Part shown: in pieces, positions 8,865-18,109 of the stretch | Layout of the letters: every line of letters starts with the position of its first letter | Numbering within the stretch: position 1 is the stretch's first letter | Origin: Paenibacillus ihumii | Lineage (GTDB): Bacteria > Bacillota > Bacilli > Paenibacillales > Paenibacillaceae | Assembly: GCF_001403875.1 (NCBI RefSeq) | Contig: NZ_LN884299.1 | Span: forward strand, 1,612,117 to 1,676,116 | Length of the DNA: 64,000 nucleotides | Direction: 5' to 3' | Notes under the pieces: model-generated | Told to the model about the DNA's origin: nothing | Databases searched by the model: none | Seen by the model: the letters and a program-made list of their open reading frames with translations, nothing else | Position numbers and translations under genes: made by a program

Positions 8865-9362
8865 ATGTTCAAATTGAATGAAATCAAAGAGCTGATCGAG
8901 CTGGTGGATAAAACCTCGGTTCATGAGCTTGAAATCGAAAACGAAGGTACGAGACTGTGTATCCGCAAGCCAGGAAAAAGCGAGCTTGTGCACGTTCAAC
9001 CAACGGTATTGGCCAGCGCTCCCCAGGCTGCAGCGCCGCTTCAAGCGCCGCCGGCTATGGTGGATAACACCACGGCCCAGACTGCCGGACAAAGCGCGGA
9101 AGGCCCCGCTGCCGATGCTAATCTACATAAGATAGTGTCTCCGATGGTTGGAACATTCTACAGAGCTTCTTCCCCGGATGCCAACCCTTATGTCAATATA
9201 GGGGACAAGGTAGGCGAGAAGACGACCGTCTGCATTATTGAAGCGATGAAGCTGATGAACGAGCTGGAGGCGGAAGTCAAGGGCGAGATCGTGGATATTC
9301 TCGTAGAGAACGGGCAGCTCGTGGAATACGGACAGCCTCTCTTTTTGGTGAAGCCGGAATAA
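8865..9362 (+). CDS. accB: Biotin carboxyl carrier protein of acetyl-CoA carboxylase
   Basis: AccB carries the biotin that is carboxylated by AccC and passes CO2 to acetyl-CoA to make malonyl-CoA, the first step of fatty acid synthesis. The 165-residue protein has the usual layout: an N-terminal domain, an Ala/Pro-rich linker (about residues 45-85) and a C-terminal biotinyl domain with EAMKLMNE, where Lys129 is the biotin site. The ATG at 8865 is preferred because GTG 8853 overlaps the AAGGAG ribosome site. Confidence 0.96.
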   Translation: MFKLNEIKELIELVDKTSVHELEIENEGTRLCIRKPGKSELVHVQPTVLASAPQAAAPLQAPPAMVDNTTAQTAGQSAEGPAADANLHKIVSPMVGTFYRASSPDANPYVNIGDKVGEKTTVCIIEAMKLMNELEAEVKGEIVDILVENGQLVEYGQPLFLVKPE

Positions 9363-9424
9363 GCTACGGTTGAAAAAGGCCTTGTCAAGGTCTTATCTAG
9401 CTTTCCAAGGAGGATGGGAAATCA

Positions 9425-10768
9425 GTGAAATTTCAAAAAATATTGATTGCGAACCGCGGGGAAATTGCCGTGCGGATTATCCGCGCTTGCCGGGAGCTTG
9501 GCATTTCGACCGTGGCCGTATATTCCGAGGCGGACAAGGACTCCCTGCATGTACGTCTTGCGGATGAAGCTTATTGCATTGGACCGACCTTGTCCAAAGA
9601 CAGCTACTTGAATTTTACGAACCTGATGAGTATTGCAACGCTGACGGAATGCGATGCGATTCACCCGGGCTACGGCTTCCTGGCCGAGAATGCCGACTTC
9701 GCGGAAATCTGCGATTCGTGCAACATTACCTTTATCGGCCCTTCCCCGGAAGCGATCACGAAAATGGGCGACAAATCCGTGGCGAAGCAAACGATGAAGA
9801 ACGCCAATGTTCCCGTGATTCCAGGCTCTGACGGCCTGGTTGAGGATTTGGATGAAGCGGTTATGGTCGCGCGCGATATCGGTTACCCAGTCATTATCAA
9901 GGCAACGGCTGGCGGCGGCGGGAAGGGAATCCGGCTGGCCGAGGACGAAGCCTCGCTGATTCAGCAGATTACGATGGCGCAGCAGGAGGCTCAGAAGGCT
10001 TTTGGCAACGCCGGCGTATATTTGGAGAAATATTTGACGGGCATGAAGCACGTTGAAATTCAGATCATTGCCGACAAGCATGGCAATGCTGTTCACTTAG
10101 GGGAACGCGACTGCTCCGTGCAGCGCAGACGCCAGAAACTCGTGGAAGAGGCCCCGTGCCCGGTGCTGAGTCCCGAGAAACGCCAGGAAATGGGCGAAGC
10201 AGCCGTCCGGGCTGCGCTCGCTGTAAATTATTCCGGGGCGGGTACGCTGGAATTTCTGCTCGGCCCGGACGGCCAGTTCTATTTCATGGAGATGAATACG
10301 CGCATTCAGGTAGAGCATCCCGTGACTGAAATGATCACCGGAGTCGACCTGATTCAGGAAATGATCTCGGTCGCGGAAGGCAATCCGCTATCCTTCAAGC
10401 AGGAGGATATCGTCCTGTCGGGCTGGTCGATCGAGTGCCGGATCAATGCGGAGGATCCTTCCCGCAATTTCATGCCGTCCCCGGGCAAAATCGGCTTCTA
10501 TCTTGCGCCGGGCGGTCCTGGAGTTCGCGTGGACAGCGGAGCCTATCCGGGATATACGATTTCCCCGCATTATGATTCCATGATCGCCAAGCTGATCGTC
10601 TGGGCGCCGACCCGCGATGAGGCCATAGCCAAAATGAAGCGGGCGCTTGCTGAATTCGCGATTGAAGGTATCCATACGACCATTCCGTTCCATCAAAAAT
10701 TGCTGGATCATCCGGTATTTATCCGGGGCGATTTCGACATTAAATTTTTGGAAGAAAATGAGATTTAG
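9425..10768 (+). CDS. accC: Biotin carboxylase subunit of acetyl-CoA carboxylase
   Basis: AccC uses ATP and bicarbonate to carboxylate the biotin on AccB. The 447-residue ATP-grasp protein matches the family length. Visible motifs are the Gly-rich ATP loop [12 protein letters not shown], the [14 protein letters not shown] active-site segment and MIAKLI near the C-terminus. The start is GTG at 9425 with AAGGAGG (9408-9414) upstream. It is 62 bases after accB and probably co-transcribed. Confidence 0.97.
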   Translation: MKFQKILIANRGEIAVRIIRACRELGISTVAVYSEADKDSLHVRLADEAYCIGPTLSKDSYLNFTNLMSIATLTECDAIHPGYGFLAENADFAEICDSCNITFIGPSPEAITKMGDKSVAKQTMKNANVPVIPGSDGLVEDLDEAVMVARDIGYPVIIKATAGGGGKGIRLAEDEASLIQQITMAQQEAQKAFGNAGVYLEKYLTGMKHVEIQIIADKHGNAVHLGERDCSVQRRRQKLVEEAPCPVLSPEKRQEMGEAAVRAALAVNYSGAGTLEFLLGPDGQFYFMEMNTRIQVEHPVTEMITGVDLIQEMISVAEGNPLSFKQEDIVLSGWSIECRINAEDPSRNFMPSPGKIGFYLAPGGPGVRVDSGAYPGYTISPHYDSMIAKLIVWAPTRDEAIAKMKRALAEFAIEGIHTTIPFHQKLLDHPVFIRGDFDIKFLEENEI

Positions 10769-10782
10769 ATTTCGCTGACAGT

Positions 10783-10811
10783 TTGTCATAATGATCTTGA
10801 AATGATATAGT
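10783..10811 (+). promoter_or_regulatory. Probable sigma-A promoter before yqhY
   Basis: TTGTCA (10783-10788), a 17-base spacer and TATAGT (10806-10811) with a TGA extended -10 motif lie between accC and the Asp23-family genes. They could allow expression of the downstream genes independent of accBC. Confidence 0.55.
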
Positions 10812-10881
10812 ATTTATAATAAGTGGCCAGCCTCTTTGTCTTGAGGTTTTGTCAAACTTATTGAGAGGTGGATGATGAGTA

Positions 10882-11289
10882 ATGAGTACATTGCCTACGG
10901 AATTTGAACGTACGGATATCGGAGAAATTCAAATCGCACCCGAGGTTATCGAAGTGATCGCCGGACTGGCTACGGTTGAAGTCAAAGGCGTTGCCGGCAT
11001 GAGCGGCGGATTCGCGGGCGGCATTGTCGAACTGCTGGGCAGAAAGAATCTGTCCAAGGGCGTGAAGGTTGAAGTCGGACAGCGCGAGGCGGCTGTTGAT
11101 GTATCCGTTATCGTGGAATACGGCAATCGCTTGCCGGAGGTGGCAACGGAGATTCAACGCAACGTCAAGCGTTCGATCGAAACGATGACCGGACTGACCG
11201 TGGTGGAGGTTAACGTACATATTCACGACGTCATTTTCAAGGCGGCCGAGAGAAGTGAAGAGACGGAACTGAGCCACAGGGTGAAATAA
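10882..11289 (+). CDS. yqhY: Asp23/Gls24 family protein YqhY
   Basis: This 135-residue cytoplasmic protein of the alkaline-shock Asp23/Gls24 family has the conserved EIQIAPEVIEVIAGLAT and MSGGFAGG segments. YqhY is conserved next to accBC in Firmicutes and has been linked to control of acetyl-CoA carboxylase activity or malonyl-CoA homeostasis. The role here is inferred from that position. GAGAGGTGG precedes the start. A second family-related pair, amaP and a DUF2273 gene, follows directly. Confidence 0.9.
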   Translation: MSTLPTEFERTDIGEIQIAPEVIEVIAGLATVEVKGVAGMSGGFAGGIVELLGRKNLSKGVKVEVGQREAAVDVSVIVEYGNRLPEVATEIQRNVKRSIETMTGLTVVEVNVHIHDVIFKAAERSEETELSHRVK

Positions 11290-11302
11290 TGATCTAGCTA
11301 AG

Positions 11303-11329
11303 AACCCCCGACGATCACCGTCAGGGGTT
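11303..11329 (+). terminator. Hairpin between yqhY and amaP, possible attenuator
   Basis: AACCCC and GACG on the left pair with CGTC and GGGGTT on the right, with one C-A mismatch. The downstream sequence is only weakly T-rich, so this is either a leaky terminator or an RNA-processing or stability hairpin inside the operon. Confidence 0.5.
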
Positions 11330-11354
11330 TACTATAATTTAAGGAGGCCCATCC

Positions 11355-11894
11355 GTGCCCAAAATTTTGGACAGACTTCTGCTGTTTATTTACAGCGTAA
11401 GTATCGGAATAATATCAGTGATTGCCATCCTCCTGGTAACGAAGGTCGTGCCTGTCGAACTGAAGGAATACGACGAGAGATCGTGGATCATCGCTGCCGT
11501 CAGCGCTGCGGTCATTCTGTTTCTGCTTAGCATCCGCTTCTTCTACATCTCGATCAAGCGTGATCGCAGTTCGCTCCCTTCCATCGATCAGCGGACGGAA
11601 TATGGAGATATTCAGATTTCTGTCGAGACGATTGAGAATTTATCCTACAAAGCAGCGTCCCGGGTTCGCGGCATTCGCGACGTGAAGACGCGCATCCGCA
11701 TTACGGATTCAGGTCTGGAAATTATGGTCCGCGCTTTGGTGGACGGTGAGACTTCCATTCCGGAGCTCACGGAGGAAGTACAGAAGCAGGTGCACGATCA
11801 TGTGGAGGAAATTACGGGCATCCCTGTATCCTACGTGTCGGTGTATATAGCTAACCTTGTACAATCTCCTGTCATCAAAAGCCGGGTTGAATAG
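11355..11894 (+). CDS. amaP: Alkaline shock response membrane anchor protein AmaP
   Basis: AmaP is the membrane anchor for Asp23-type proteins in Staphylococcus aureus. This 179-residue protein has two N-terminal membrane helices (about residues 5-30 and 45-65) and a C-terminal soluble Asp23-like domain with YGDIQISVETIENL and a GIPVSYVSVYI segment. The GTG at 11355 has AAGGAGG upstream. It lies between yqhY and a DUF2273 gene, so the set probably forms a membrane-associated Asp23-like assembly. Confidence 0.85.
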   Translation: MPKILDRLLLFIYSVSIGIISVIAILLVTKVVPVELKEYDERSWIIAAVSAAVILFLLSIRFFYISIKRDRSSLPSIDQRTEYGDIQISVETIENLSYKAASRVRGIRDVKTRIRITDSGLEIMVRALVDGETSIPELTEEVQKQVHDHVEEITGIPVSYVSVYIANLVQSPVIKSRVE

Positions 11895-11908
11895 GGGTGA
11901 AGATCCCG

Positions 11909-12142
11909 ATGAATTGGAAGCAATTATGGGAGGATTACAAGGGACGCTTGCTGGGAACTGCAGCCGCGCTATTTCTAATTCCCATTTATCTGTTTTTCGG
12001 ATTTTGGAACATGTTATTTTGTGCGCTACTCCTGTTTGTCGGGTATACGCTCGGCAAATATAAGGATCTCGATCAGGGCCCGCTCATTCCATGGAGAGAG
12101 CTGCTGGACTGGTTGAATGCGCGCTGGCGCCCTTTTAAATGA
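11909..12142 (+). CDS. DUF2273 small membrane protein
   Basis: This 77-residue protein has two hydrophobic helices (about residues 13-48) and resembles the DUF2273 proteins that accompany amaP and asp23 genes. Its function is unknown; it is probably a partner of AmaP at the membrane. The ATG at 11909 has AGGGGTGA eight bases upstream. A GTG at 11897 is a weaker alternative. It is the last gene before a strong terminator. Confidence 0.75.
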   Translation: MNWKQLWEDYKGRLLGTAAALFLIPIYLFFGFWNMLFCALLLFVGYTLGKYKDLDQGPLIPWRELLDWLNARWRPFK

Positions 12143-12144
12143 TT

Positions 12145-12228
12145 CCTGTGATATGCTGTCCTCCGGAAAAAAGAGCTGTGTTTTATCTTGCCCATTTTTG
12201 TGGAGAGAGCATGTCACGGGTTTTTTTT
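12145..12228 (+). terminator. Long-stem terminator of the accB-DUF2273 region
   Basis: CCTGTGATATGCT (12145-12157) pairs along 13 positions, including G-T pairs, with AGCATGTCACGGG (12208-12220). Eight T residues follow. The loop is unusually long (about 50 bases) and can extend the stem on its inner side. Confidence 0.75.
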
Positions 12229-12391
12229 GTTTGAAATAGCGCGTTAAACGCATTTTAAAGATATGCGTAATTCAGCCGATACGCATTAGTATGGCCTCGA
12301 ATTGCTGAGGGTGTAATAGAATCCCGGCATTTTGGTTCATCATGAGTAGTAGGAAGCAAATGTTGTTCTATGGAGTTTAAGGAGGAAGCAC

Positions 12392-12841
12392 ATGAAACGG
12401 AGACTAGCACGGGAAATTGCGATACAAAGCTTGTACCAGATGGAGATGAACGAGGTCGGTGCGGAAGAGGCTGTATCGATGCTCATTGCGGAGGCGGCCG
12501 GCGAGAATGAGAGCGAGGTCGAATTATCCGACGTCGAACGCACGAAGACCTTCGTGCTGGAGCTCGTAAACGGTACATGGGAGCATAAGACGGCCATCGA
12601 CGAAATGCTGGCCGATTATTTGAAGAACTGGCAGGTTAGCCGCTTGTCCAAGGTGGACAGGCAGGTGCTGAGATTGGCGGTGTACGAAATGGTGTTCCGC
12701 GATGACGTGCCTGGCAAGGTTGCCGTGAACGAAGCGATTGAGCTGGCCAAGCATTTCGGCGTAGAGGAGTCCGGCAAATTCGTCAACGGCGTGCTTGGCA
12801 AAATGATTCATGACCTGGAGAAATTAAAGAACCATAATTAA
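12392..12841 (+). CDS. nusB: Transcription antitermination factor NusB
   Basis: NusB binds boxA RNA with NusE (ribosomal protein S10) in rRNA antitermination complexes. The 149-residue all-helical protein shows the family N-terminus KRRLAREIAIQSLYQMEMNE and the C-terminal VNEAIELAKHFG with a GKFVNGVLGK motif. AAGGAGG precedes the ATG. It heads the folD-xseA-xseB-ispA gene row. Confidence 0.95.
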   Translation: MKRRLAREIAIQSLYQMEMNEVGAEEAVSMLIAEAAGENESEVELSDVERTKTFVLELVNGTWEHKTAIDEMLADYLKNWQVSRLSKVDRQVLRLAVYEMVFRDDVPGKVAVNEAIELAKHFGVEESGKFVNGVLGKMIHDLEKLKNHN

Positions 12842-12882
12842 TATTTAACAAAACTTAATTTATACGATAAGGGGAGAAGTCT

Positions 12883-13740
12883 ATGACAGCACCGGTTATT
12901 AATGGAAAGCAGGTTTCCGAGGAGATCAGAGGAAACATCCGCAAGGAGGTCGAGAGCCTGGCGGGCAAGGGATTTCAGCCAGGGCTGGCCGTCGTTCTCG
13001 TCGGCGAGGATCCGGCATCACAGGTTTATGTTCGTAATAAGGAGAAGGCATGCCATGATCTCGGCTTCTATTCGGAGGTTCACCGCCTGCCGGCTTCGAC
13101 AACACAGGGGGAGCTGCTCGGGCTCGTCGACAAGCTGAACAGGCAGAGCAATATTCACGGCATTCTCGTCCAGCTTCCGCTGCCGGGCCATATCGAGGAG
13201 AAGGCGGTCATCGACGCGATTGCCGTGGAGAAGGACGTCGACGGCTTCCACCCGGTGAATGTCGGCAATCTGGTTATCGGCGACGACAGCCTGCTTCCCT
13301 GTACGCCTGCCGGCGTCATTGAGCTGATCAAGCGTACCGGCCTCGAAATGTCCGGGAAGCATGCTGTCGTCATCGGGCGAAGCAATATCGTTGGCAAGCC
13401 GGTATCCTTGCTGCTGCAGCGGGAGAATGCTACAGTGACGATGTGCCATTCGCGCACGGCGAACATGAAGGAGTTGACGAAACAAGCCGATATTCTCGTC
13501 GTAGCGATCGGCCGGGCTAATTTTGTGGATGCTACCTATGTGAAGCCCGGCGCCGTCGTGATTGACGTGGGAATGAACCGTCTGGATAACGGCAAATTGG
13601 CGGGCGACGTAGATTTCGAAAGCGTGAAGGAAGTGTCCGGACCGATTACGCCTGTACCGGGCGGCGTCGGCCCGATGACCATTACGATGCTGATGCAAAA
13701 TACGCTGATTGCAGCCAAACGGCTACAAGGCCTTGCCTAA
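12883..13740 (+). CDS. folD: Bifunctional methylenetetrahydrofolate dehydrogenase/cyclohydrolase
   Basis: FolD interconverts 5,10-methylene-THF and 10-formyl-THF for purine and formyl-methionine supply. The protein has 285 residues, the family length. The folate/catalytic segment YVRNKEKAC, the QLPLPGHI motif, the Rossmann [10 protein letters not shown] loop and the C-terminal PGGVGPMT signature are all visible. It lies 41 bases after nusB. Confidence 0.97.
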   Translation: MTAPVINGKQVSEEIRGNIRKEVESLAGKGFQPGLAVVLVGEDPASQVYVRNKEKACHDLGFYSEVHRLPASTTQGELLGLVDKLNRQSNIHGILVQLPLPGHIEEKAVIDAIAVEKDVDGFHPVNVGNLVIGDDSLLPCTPAGVIELIKRTGLEMSGKHAVVIGRSNIVGKPVSLLLQRENATVTMCHSRTANMKELTKQADILVVAIGRANFVDATYVKPGAVVIDVGMNRLDNGKLAGDVDFESVKEVSGPITPVPGGVGPMTITMLMQNTLIAAKRLQGLA

Positions 13741-13770
13741 GCCGCAATGATAAAGGGGGGGATGGGCCCC

Positions 13771-14892
13771 ATGGAGCAAAAGATTTATACGATTAAGGAA
13801 TTGAATCGTTATATCCGGATGAAGATGGAGTCGGATACGCTGCTCTCGGAGGTATGGATTCGCGGAGAAATCTCCAACTTTACGCATCACTCCAGCGGAC
13901 ATATGTATTTTACGCTCAAGGACAAGGACAGCCGGATCAAGAGCATCATGTTCGCCTCGCATAACCAGCGGCTGCCCTTTATTCCCCGGGAGGGAACACG
14001 CGTTATTGCGCGGGGCAATGTGTCGGTCTACGAGCGGGACGGGCAGTATCAGTTCTATGCGACGCAGATGCAGCCTGACGGCATTGGCAGCCTGTATCTG
14101 GCCTTCGAGCAGCTGAAGCAGAAGCTGGAGGCCGAAGGCTTGTTCGCGCCGCAGCGGAAGCGACCGCTGCCTGCGTTTCCGCGCGTGATCGGCGTCATCA
14201 CGTCCCCGACCGGCGCGGCCGTCCGGGACATTCTGACGACGCTGGAGCGGCGCTATCCGCAGGCGAGGGTCGTCCTGCACCCTGTGCTCGTACAGGGCAA
14301 GGGGGCGGCGCCGTCCATCGTCCAGGCGATCCGGACGATGAACGCGCTCGGCGAGGCCGACGTGCTCATCGTCGGCCGGGGCGGCGGCTCGCTCGAGGAG
14401 CTGTGGGCGTTCAATGAAGAGGCGGTCGCGCGAAGCATTTACGAATCGGCTATCCCCGTCATCTCGGCCGTAGGCCATGAGACGGACTTTACCATCGCCG
14501 ATTTCGTCGCCGACCTGCGCGCCGCCACGCCCACCGCCGCCGCCGAGCTGAGGCTGCATCAGCGCCTGCTGCGCTACCATCCGCAGGATACGCTGGCGCT
14601 GACGAAGCGGCGTCACGAGGATGCAGGGCGGCTGCTTCGTGCGGCGATGAACGGCATTTTGAAGGAGAAGAGCCAGACGCTGTCCTATGGCATCAGGCAG
14701 CTGGATGCGCTCAGTCCGCTGAAGGTTATGGCGAGAGGCTATAGTCTTGTATACGACGAGAAAGGGCGGCGTTTGGTGAAGTCGCTGAATGATGTAGAGC
14801 CTGGAGACCTGGTTAGAGTCAAGCTTACCGACGGCGAGCTGGACTGCCAGGTATGGGGCATGAGGGGAGCAGGTGAGGATCATGGAGACTGA
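13771..14892 (+). CDS. xseA: Exodeoxyribonuclease VII large subunit, shortened coiled coil
   Basis: XseA with XseB degrades single-stranded DNA. The N-terminal OB-fold and the nuclease core are intact (GVITSPTGAAVRD, GRGGGSLEELWAFN, VISAVGHETDFTIADF), as is the C-terminal SPLKVMARGYSLV motif. The protein has 373 residues against about 448 in B. subtilis. The missing part is most of the coiled-coil arm between AATPTAAAEL and RLHQRLLRYHPQD, with no change of frame. The ATG at 13771 has a normally spaced GGGGGG site. The ATGs at 13747 and 13762 are poorly placed. Confidence 0.92.
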   Translation: MEQKIYTIKELNRYIRMKMESDTLLSEVWIRGEISNFTHHSSGHMYFTLKDKDSRIKSIMFASHNQRLPFIPREGTRVIARGNVSVYERDGQYQFYATQMQPDGIGSLYLAFEQLKQKLEAEGLFAPQRKRPLPAFPRVIGVITSPTGAAVRDILTTLERRYPQARVVLHPVLVQGKGAAPSIVQAIRTMNALGEADVLIVGRGGGSLEELWAFNEEAVARSIYESAIPVISAVGHETDFTIADFVADLRAATPTAAAELRLHQRLLRYHPQDTLALTKRRHEDAGRLLRAAMNGILKEKSQTLSYGIRQLDALSPLKVMARGYSLVYDEKGRRLVKSLNDVEPGDLVRVKLTDGELDCQVWGMRGAGEDHGD

Positions 14893-15166
14893 GAAGCAGA
14901 ATCTGAATGAACTGAATGAGCTCGAGTACAGCTTCGAGGAAGCGATGAACGAGCTGGAGGATATCGTGTCCCAGCTGGAGCATGGCGATGTGCCGCTTGA
15001 GAAGGCGATCGACTTATTTCAGAAGGGCATGCAATTATCGCAATTATGCGGCAGCAAATTATCTCAGGTCGAACGAAAAATTGAAATGATCATGGAAGCC
15101 GACGGACAAATCGTGAAGAAGCCCTTCGATCCACTGATCGAAGAGAGCGGTGATTCTGTTGGGTAA
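14882..15166 (+). CDS. xseB: Exodeoxyribonuclease VII small subunit
   Basis: XseB is the small helical subunit of exonuclease VII. The 94-residue product has the conserved FEEAMNELEDIVSQLE and LEKAIDLFQKGMQL helices. The gene overlaps the end of xseA by 11 bases. A GTG at 14873 is an alternative start adding three residues. It also overlaps the start of ispA. Confidence 0.93.
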   Translation: METEKQNLNELNELEYSFEEAMNELEDIVSQLEHGDVPLEKAIDLFQKGMQLSQLCGSKLSQVERKIEMIMEADGQIVKKPFDPLIEESGDSVG

Positions 15167-16067
15167 GCAGGAGCAGGACATCCATTCATATATCGAGGAA
15201 ATATCGGGCCTGATGGCATCACAATTGCAGCAGGCCGTTCCTGCGGACTGGAATGTGCCGGACAATCTGAAGGAAGCGATGAGCTATTCCCTAATGGCGG
15301 GCGGCAAGCGTCTTCGCCCGCTGCTAGTCATCGCTGCGGCGGAGGCGCTCCAGGGCAGCCGCGAGGCGGCGCTGCCCGTCGCCTGCGCCGTAGAGATGGT
15401 ACATACGTACTCCCTGATCCACGACGATCTTCCGGCGATGGATGATGACGATTATCGCCGCGGCAAGCCGACGAATCACAAGGTGTTCGGTGAAGCTATG
15501 GCGATTCTGGCGGGCGACGCCCTGCTTACCCACGCCTTCTACAGCGTCGTTCAGGCAAGTCAAAAACACGGCGTTCCTGCCGAAGCCGCTCTGGCCATCG
15601 TAGAGGATTTGTCGCGCTATGCGGGCCCTGCCGGCATGGTTGGCGGGCAGGTGGCCGACATGGAGGGCGAGCAGGGGATGACCGATCTCGGTCAGCTTCG
15701 CTATATCCATGAGCATAAGACCGGTGATCTGATCGTCTTCTGCCTGAAGGCCGGAGGACGCATCGCCGCAGCTTCCACGGAGCAGTTACAGGCTTTGGAA
15801 ACCTTTGGCCGAGCGATCGGGCTCGCTTTTCAAATCCAGGACGATATTCTTGATCTAGTCGGAGACGAGAGCAAGCTGGGCAAGAAAACGCAGAGCGATG
15901 TCAAGCAGCAGAAGGTCACTTATCCATACTTCGTCGGACTGGAGGCGTCGCGGGCCGAGGTGGACCGCCTGACCAGACAAGCAAGGGAAGCGATTTCAGG
16001 CGGGGCTATCCCCCGTCCGGAGCGCCTGATAGAGATAGCCGATTATTTAATGCACCGGGATCGCTAG
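15150..16067 (+). CDS. ispA: Farnesyl diphosphate synthase-type polyprenyl synthetase
   Basis: This enzyme condenses DMAPP/IPP to geranyl and farnesyl diphosphate. Both Asp-rich metal-binding motifs are present: DDLPAMDDDD after YSLIHD, and DDILD. GGKRLRPLL near the N-terminus binds diphosphate. It has 305 residues from GTG 15150. A TTG at 15159, preceded by GGTGAT, is an equally possible start giving 302. It overlaps xseB, as in B. subtilis, and precedes dxs, so the isoprenoid genes are adjacent. Confidence 0.93.
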   Translation: MILLGKQEQDIHSYIEEISGLMASQLQQAVPADWNVPDNLKEAMSYSLMAGGKRLRPLLVIAAAEALQGSREAALPVACAVEMVHTYSLIHDDLPAMDDDDYRRGKPTNHKVFGEAMAILAGDALLTHAFYSVVQASQKHGVPAEAALAIVEDLSRYAGPAGMVGGQVADMEGEQGMTDLGQLRYIHEHKTGDLIVFCLKAGGRIAAASTEQLQALETFGRAIGLAFQIQDDILDLVGDESKLGKKTQSDVKQQKVTYPYFVGLEASRAEVDRLTRQAREAISGGAIPRPERLIEIADYLMHRDR

Positions 16068-16096
16068 GTCCTTGGAGCAGGGAATTCCGGATAACT

Positions 16097-16124
16097 TCGA
16101 CAAAAGTTATTCATATGTTATAAT
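16097..16124 (+). promoter_or_regulatory. Sigma-A promoter of dxs with an overlapping 0A-box-like site
   Basis: TCGACA (16097-16102), a 16-base spacer and a perfect TATAAT (16119-16124) form a good promoter. The -35 is covered by TTCGACA (16096-16102), the exact complement of the Spo0A core box TGTCGAA. Whether Spo0A binds here is untested. Confidence 0.7.
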
Positions 16125-16179
16125 TGTGTCATTATATTAGCAACATGAGAAATCCAATGAAGGAAGCGGGGAATTCGCT

Positions 16180-18087
16180 TTGCTGCTCTCTCAAATTCAT
16201 GAGCCCAACGATCTGAAGCAATTTTCAATCGAACAATTGGCGCCGCTAGCTGCCGAGATTCGCCAGTTTCTAATTGAGAAGCTGTCTGTGACGGGAGGAC
16301 ATCTTGCGTCCAATTTGGGTGTGGTGGAGCTGACGATCGCGCTGCATTATTGCTATGACAGTCCAAGGGACAAATTCATATTCGACGTAGGCCATCAGGC
16401 TTATGTTCACAAAATCCTGACGGGACGTATGGACCGGTTCGATACGCTGCGCAAGCATAAAGGCTTGTGCGGGTTCGTCAAGCGCTGCGAAAGCGAGCAT
16501 GACGTATGGGAAGCAGGCCACAGCAGCACCTCCCTCTCGGCGGCCATGGGCATGGCGCTGGCTCGGGACTTGAAGGGGGAGGACAACAAGGTGGTCGCCA
16601 TTATCGGCGACGGCGCCCTGACGGGCGGCATGGCCTTTGAGGCGCTGAACCATATCGGCCACGAGCAGAAGGACCTGATGGTTATCCTCAATGACAATGA
16701 AATGTCGATTGCGCCTAACGTCGGAGCCCTGCATAATTATTTGACGAAGATCAGATCAGATAAAAATTACCTGCGCGCTAAAGACGAGGTAGAACAGCTG
16801 CTTAAGAAAATTCCGGCTATCGGCGGCAAGCTGGCCAAAACGGCCGAGCGGCTGAAGGATAGCCTGAAATATATGATGGTATCCGGCGTTCTTTTCGAAG
16901 AGCTCGGCTTCACGTATCTTGGACCAGTGGACGGACATGACCTCGCAGGTTTAATTGAGGCGTTCACCCAGGCCAATAATGTGAGCGGGCCGGTGCTGGT
17001 GCATGTGCTGACGACCAAAGGGAAGGGCTATACACCTGCCGAAGAGGATTCGCACAAGTGGCATGGAATTACGCCTTATAAGATCGAATCCGGTCAGGTG
17101 CTCAAAGCGGTTGGCAATCCGATGTATACGGAGGTTTTCGGCAAGACGCTGATCGAGCTGGCCGAGAAGGATGAGCGGATCGTCGCGGTTACGCCGGCAA
17201 TGCCGGGCGGCTCGGGGCTGGTGAAGTTCGCCGAACGCTTCCCGGACCGGATGATCGATGTCGGCATCGCCGAGCAGCATGCGGCCACGATGTGCGCGGC
17301 GCTGGCGATGGAAGGAATGAAGCCGGTGTTCGCGGTGTATTCTACATTCATGCAGCGGGCATACGACCAGATTGTCCATGATATTTGCCGCCATAACGCG
17401 AACGTCATGTTCGCCATCGACCGGGCCGGCTTTGTCGGCGCGGATGGCGAGACGCATCAGGGGGTGTATGACATCGCCTTCATGCGCCATATTCCGAACA
17501 TCGTGCTGATGATGCCGAAGGATGAGAATGAGCTGCGCCATATGATGAAGACGGCGCTTGATTATAATGATGGACCGATCGGTTACCGTTATCCGAGGGT
17601 TAATGTTCCGGGAGTCCAACTGGATGAGGAGCTTAAGCCTATACCGATTGGCAGCTGGGAGAAGCTGCGTGAAGGGGATCAAGTGGCGGTCATCGCCATC
17701 GGGCCGATGGTGCAGGTTGCGGAAGAAGCCGCTGAGACGCTTAAACGGGAGGGCGTTAACGTCGGTGTAGTAAACGCGCGATTCCTGAAGCCGCTGGATC
17801 ACAGCATGCTGCTTCAGCTGGCGAAGGCCGGAACAAAGCTGATCGTGCTTGAGGAAGCTTGTCAGGCGGGCAGCCTGGGAAGCGCGGTGCTGGAATTTTA
17901 CGCCGAGCAGGGAATCTCCGGCGTTGACGTGTCCCTCATGGGCATTCCGGACCGATTTATCGAGCATGGCAGCATCAAGGAGCAGCTGCAGGAGGTTGGA
18001 TTGACCGCAGAGGCCGTCGTACAGCAAATCCAACAGTACCGGGCGGAGCATCAGTTCAGCTACGGCAAGAAAGTCAAACCATCTTAA
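16180..18087 (+). CDS. dxs: 1-deoxy-D-xylulose-5-phosphate synthase
   Basis: Dxs joins pyruvate and glyceraldehyde-3-phosphate with thiamine diphosphate, the first step of the MEP isoprenoid pathway. The 635-residue protein shows the N-terminal [14 protein letters not shown], the ThDP motif [15 protein letters not shown] with ILNDNEMSI, and the transketolase [10 protein letters not shown] segment. The start is TTG at 16180 with GAAGG(A)AGCGGGG upstream. It probably forms an operon with the tlyA-type gene 22 bases downstream. Confidence 0.97.
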   Translation: MLLSQIHEPNDLKQFSIEQLAPLAAEIRQFLIEKLSVTGGHLASNLGVVELTIALHYCYDSPRDKFIFDVGHQAYVHKILTGRMDRFDTLRKHKGLCGFVKRCESEHDVWEAGHSSTSLSAAMGMALARDLKGEDNKVVAIIGDGALTGGMAFEALNHIGHEQKDLMVILNDNEMSIAPNVGALHNYLTKIRSDKNYLRAKDEVEQLLKKIPAIGGKLAKTAERLKDSLKYMMVSGVLFEELGFTYLGPVDGHDLAGLIEAFTQANNVSGPVLVHVLTTKGKGYTPAEEDSHKWHGITPYKIESGQVLKAVGNPMYTEVFGKTLIELAEKDERIVAVTPAMPGGSGLVKFAERFPDRMIDVGIAEQHAATMCAALAMEGMKPVFAVYSTFMQRAYDQIVHDICRHNANVMFAIDRAGFVGADGETHQGVYDIAFMRHIPNIVLMMPKDENELRHMMKTALDYNDGPIGYRYPRVNVPGVQLDEELKPIPIGSWEKLREGDQVAVIAIGPMVQVAEEAAETLKREGVNVGVVNARFLKPLDHSMLLQLAKAGTKLIVLEEACQAGSLGSAVLEFYAEQGISGVDVSLMGIPDRFIEHGSIKEQLQEVGLTAEAVVQQIQQYRAEHQFSYGKKVKPS

Positions 18088-18109
18088 GAGACAGGGTCAG
18101 GAGAATGTT

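Noticed and set aside
13723..14883. 386-codon minus-strand frame across xseA
   Set aside because: It is exactly antisense to a conserved gene, Arg/His/Gln-rich as expected for a shadow of GC-biased codons, and has no ribosome site.
16951..18051. 366-codon minus-strand frame across dxs
   Set aside because: Antisense shadow of dxs with low-complexity composition and no family features.
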